The notes beneath the pieces were generated by a model that saw only the letters and a program-made list of their open reading frames with translations, was not told the origin of the DNA and did not search any database. A program made the position numbers and the translations under genes. Positions 62,786-64,000 of a stretch of DNA of 64,000 nt are shown one piece after another; position 1 is the stretch's first letter; the number at the start of each line of letters is the position of its first letter. The stretch is from Bradyrhizobium sp. CB1015 (GTDB lineage: Bacteria > Pseudomonadota > Alphaproteobacteria > Rhizobiales > Xanthobacteraceae), in assembly GCF_025200925.1 (NCBI RefSeq), contig NZ_CP104174.1, positions 7,812,001 through 7,876,000 on the forward strand, given 5' to 3'.

Positions 62786-63889
62786 TCACTCCGCAGCTTC
62801 AACCGATTCAAGCGCGGGATAGTCGACGTAACCGGGCGCGCCGCCGCCATAGAAGGTCGCGCGATCGTAGGGATTGAGCGCGGCGCCGAGTTGCAGGCGG
62901 CGCGGCAGATCCGGGTTGGCGATGAAGTGTCGCCCGAACGCAACGGCGTCGCCCTGCCCGGCGCGGATCGCTGCATCGGCCGACGGGCCAATGAAACCGC
63001 CGGCGAGGATCAAGGTACCGGGCCAGAACGGACGCAGATCGTTGATCGCGAGCGGCGCTCCGGCCTCGCCCGCATCGGTGTTGCGGGATTCGATCAGGTG
63101 GACATACGCGATGTCGAGCTGAGCAAGCCGGGTCAGAACGTGGCTGTAGAGTCCGATCGGGTCCGCCTCGCCGGCATCATTGACCACGCCGAAGGGGGAC
63201 AGCCGGACGCCGACGCGATCGCCGCCCCAGATCTCGACCAGCGCAGTCATCACTTCGATCAGCAGGCGAGACCGGTTTTCGACCGAGCCGCCGTAGGCGT
63301 CGGTGCGCCGATTGGTCTTGCTGTGAAGGAATTGCTCGATCAGATAGCCGTTCGCACCGTGAAGTTCGACGCCGTCAAAGCCGGCAGCCAGCGCATTGCG
63401 CGCGCCTTCACGGTAGGCTTCGACGATCCCCGGAATTTCAGCGAGATCGAGCGCGCGCGGCGTCTCGAACGGCACCATCGCGAACGAGGGCGTGAACGCC
63501 TTGCCCGCCGGGGCGATCGCCGACGGCGCGACTGGCTGCACGCCGCCGGGCTGGAAGCTCGAATGGGAAATCCGGCCGGTGTGCCAGAGCTGTAGAAATA
63601 TGATGCCGCCCTTTGCGTGAACTGCGTCGGTGATCTTCTTCCATCCCGCGACCTGTTCGGCCGAGTGAATGCCGGGCGTTGCCGGATAGCCCTGGCCATA
63701 AGGCGTGACCTGCGAAGCCTCGGTGATGATCAACCCGCCTGATGATGCGCGCTGCGAATAATACTCGACGGCGAGGTCCGTCGGCAGGTTGCCGGTCGAG
63801 CGCATCCGCGTCAGAGGCGCCATCGCGACGCGATGCGAGAGCGTGTAGCGGCCGAGCTTGAGCGGGGCGAACAAATGCGCGGAACTCAT
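62786..63889 (-). CDS. Old yellow enzyme family alkene reductase (second copy)
   Basis: 367 residues with RVAMAPLTRMRS, GGLIITEAS, the catalytic His/Asn in ELHGANGYLIEQF, RTDAYGGSVENRSRLL and VAFGRHFIANPDLP. Closely related in motifs to the protein at 22022. The start at 63889 fits the OYE N-terminus and has AAGGA upstream. It is followed 5 bp later by the quinone oxidoreductase. Two operator-like repeats lie upstream. Confidence 0.94.
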   Translation of the reverse strand: MSSAHLFAPLKLGRYTLSHRVAMAPLTRMRSTGNLPTDLAVEYYSQRASSGGLIITEASQVTPYGQGYPATPGIHSAEQVAGWKKITDAVHAKGGIIFLQLWHTGRISHSSFQPGGVQPVAPSAIAPAGKAFTPSFAMVPFETPRALDLAEIPGIVEAYREGARNALAAGFDGVELHGANGYLIEQFLHSKTNRRTDAYGGSVENRSRLLIEVMTALVEIWGGDRVGVRLSPFGVVNDAGEADPIGLYSHVLTRLAQLDIAYVHLIESRNTDAGEAGAPLAINDLRPFWPGTLILAGGFIGPSADAAIRAGQGDAVAFGRHFIANPDLPRRLQLGAALNPYDRATFYGGGAPGYVDYPALESVEAAE

Positions 63890-63944
63890 GACCTGATCCT
63901 TCGGCTGTGAACGAGCAGGAATCCCGAGGGACAACCTCTCATTC

Positions 63945-64000
63945 TGGTTTAATTTTGAAACCACGTCGACAACATGGCGGAAATGGTTTAAGTTTGCAAC
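63945..64000. promoter_or_regulatory. Two direct copies of a 17-bp operator-like repeat
   Basis: TGGTTTAATTTTGAAAC (63945-63961) and TGGTTTAAGTTTGCAAC (63984-64000) match at 15 of 17 positions, 39 bp apart start to start. The first is also a GGTTT/AAACC palindrome. Lies upstream of the OYE start at the right edge; the regulator gene is probably just outside. Confidence 0.6.

Noticed and set aside
1..64000. tRNA, rRNA, phage or insertion sequence genes
   Set aside because: No cloverleaf-like, rRNA-like, integrase or transposase sequence was recognised by reading; a tRNAscan and IS search would be decisive.

Overview
The window looks like chromosome from a Bradyrhizobium-type alphaproteobacterium (Nitrobacteraceae). 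This is an inference from high GC, the gene families present, and three families of palindromic intergenic repeats. About 57 protein genes are supported. I see no rRNA, tRNA, CRISPR array, phage or intact insertion sequence. Most genes are catabolic, transport or regulatory genes in small divergent units.

Left part (1-24.8 kb). The window opens inside a large minus-strand signalling protein with five tandem GAF domains followed by a GGDEF domain cut by the edge. Next comes an Lrp regulator divergent from a fused indolepyruvate ferredoxin oxidoreductase. A LysR regulator is divergent from an EmrA/EmrB-type efflux operon that ends with an AhpD-like gene. A minus-strand block follows with a type IV PLP aminotransferase, a glutamate/aspartate ABC importer (gltIJKL) and an M20 peptidase, and an NtaA/DszA-type FMN monooxygenase points the other way. 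The next minus-strand genes are a benzoylformate decarboxylase-like enzyme, a GFA-family protein, an old yellow enzyme (OYE) and an aldehyde dehydrogenase.

Middle (24.9-46.5 kb). A plus-strand operon at 25.9-31.1 kb (crotonase, feruloyl-CoA synthetase-like ligase, SDR dehydrogenase, 4-hydroxybenzoyl-CoA thioesterase, ABC binding protein, terminator) looks like a CoA-dependent side-chain pathway for hydroxycinnamates. Two GST/WYL-regulator pairs follow, each with strong palindromic operator candidates. Between them lie a DUF3307 membrane protein, an orphan TAXI binding protein and a close relative of the cyclic-nucleotide-gated K+ channel MloK1. Further on are a fatty acid desaturase with a MetX-like hydrolase, a metallo-beta-lactamase-fold protein with a zinc ribbon, an MFS transporter and an AraC regulator.

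Right part (46.5-64 kb). An acyl-CoA ligase is followed by a YhiI-RbbA-YhhJ-type ABC exporter operon, a DUF2059 protein and an OpgC-like protein. A cyclase plus fumarylacetoacetate-hydrolase pair is divergent from a NitT/TauT-type ABC importer with its own GntR regulator. The window ends with a quinone oxidoreductase and a second OYE behind two copies of a 17-bp operator-like repeat.

The most notable signals are regulatory: nested inverted repeats at 8239-8309, matched 9-6-9 palindromes at 32114-32141 and 32430-32453, a 31-bp palindrome at 39592-39622, and the repeated operator at 63945-64000. No clearly new system was found. The five-GAF sensor, the beta-oxidative hydroxycinnamate cluster and the channel plus degenerate crotonase pair are the best candidates for further work.
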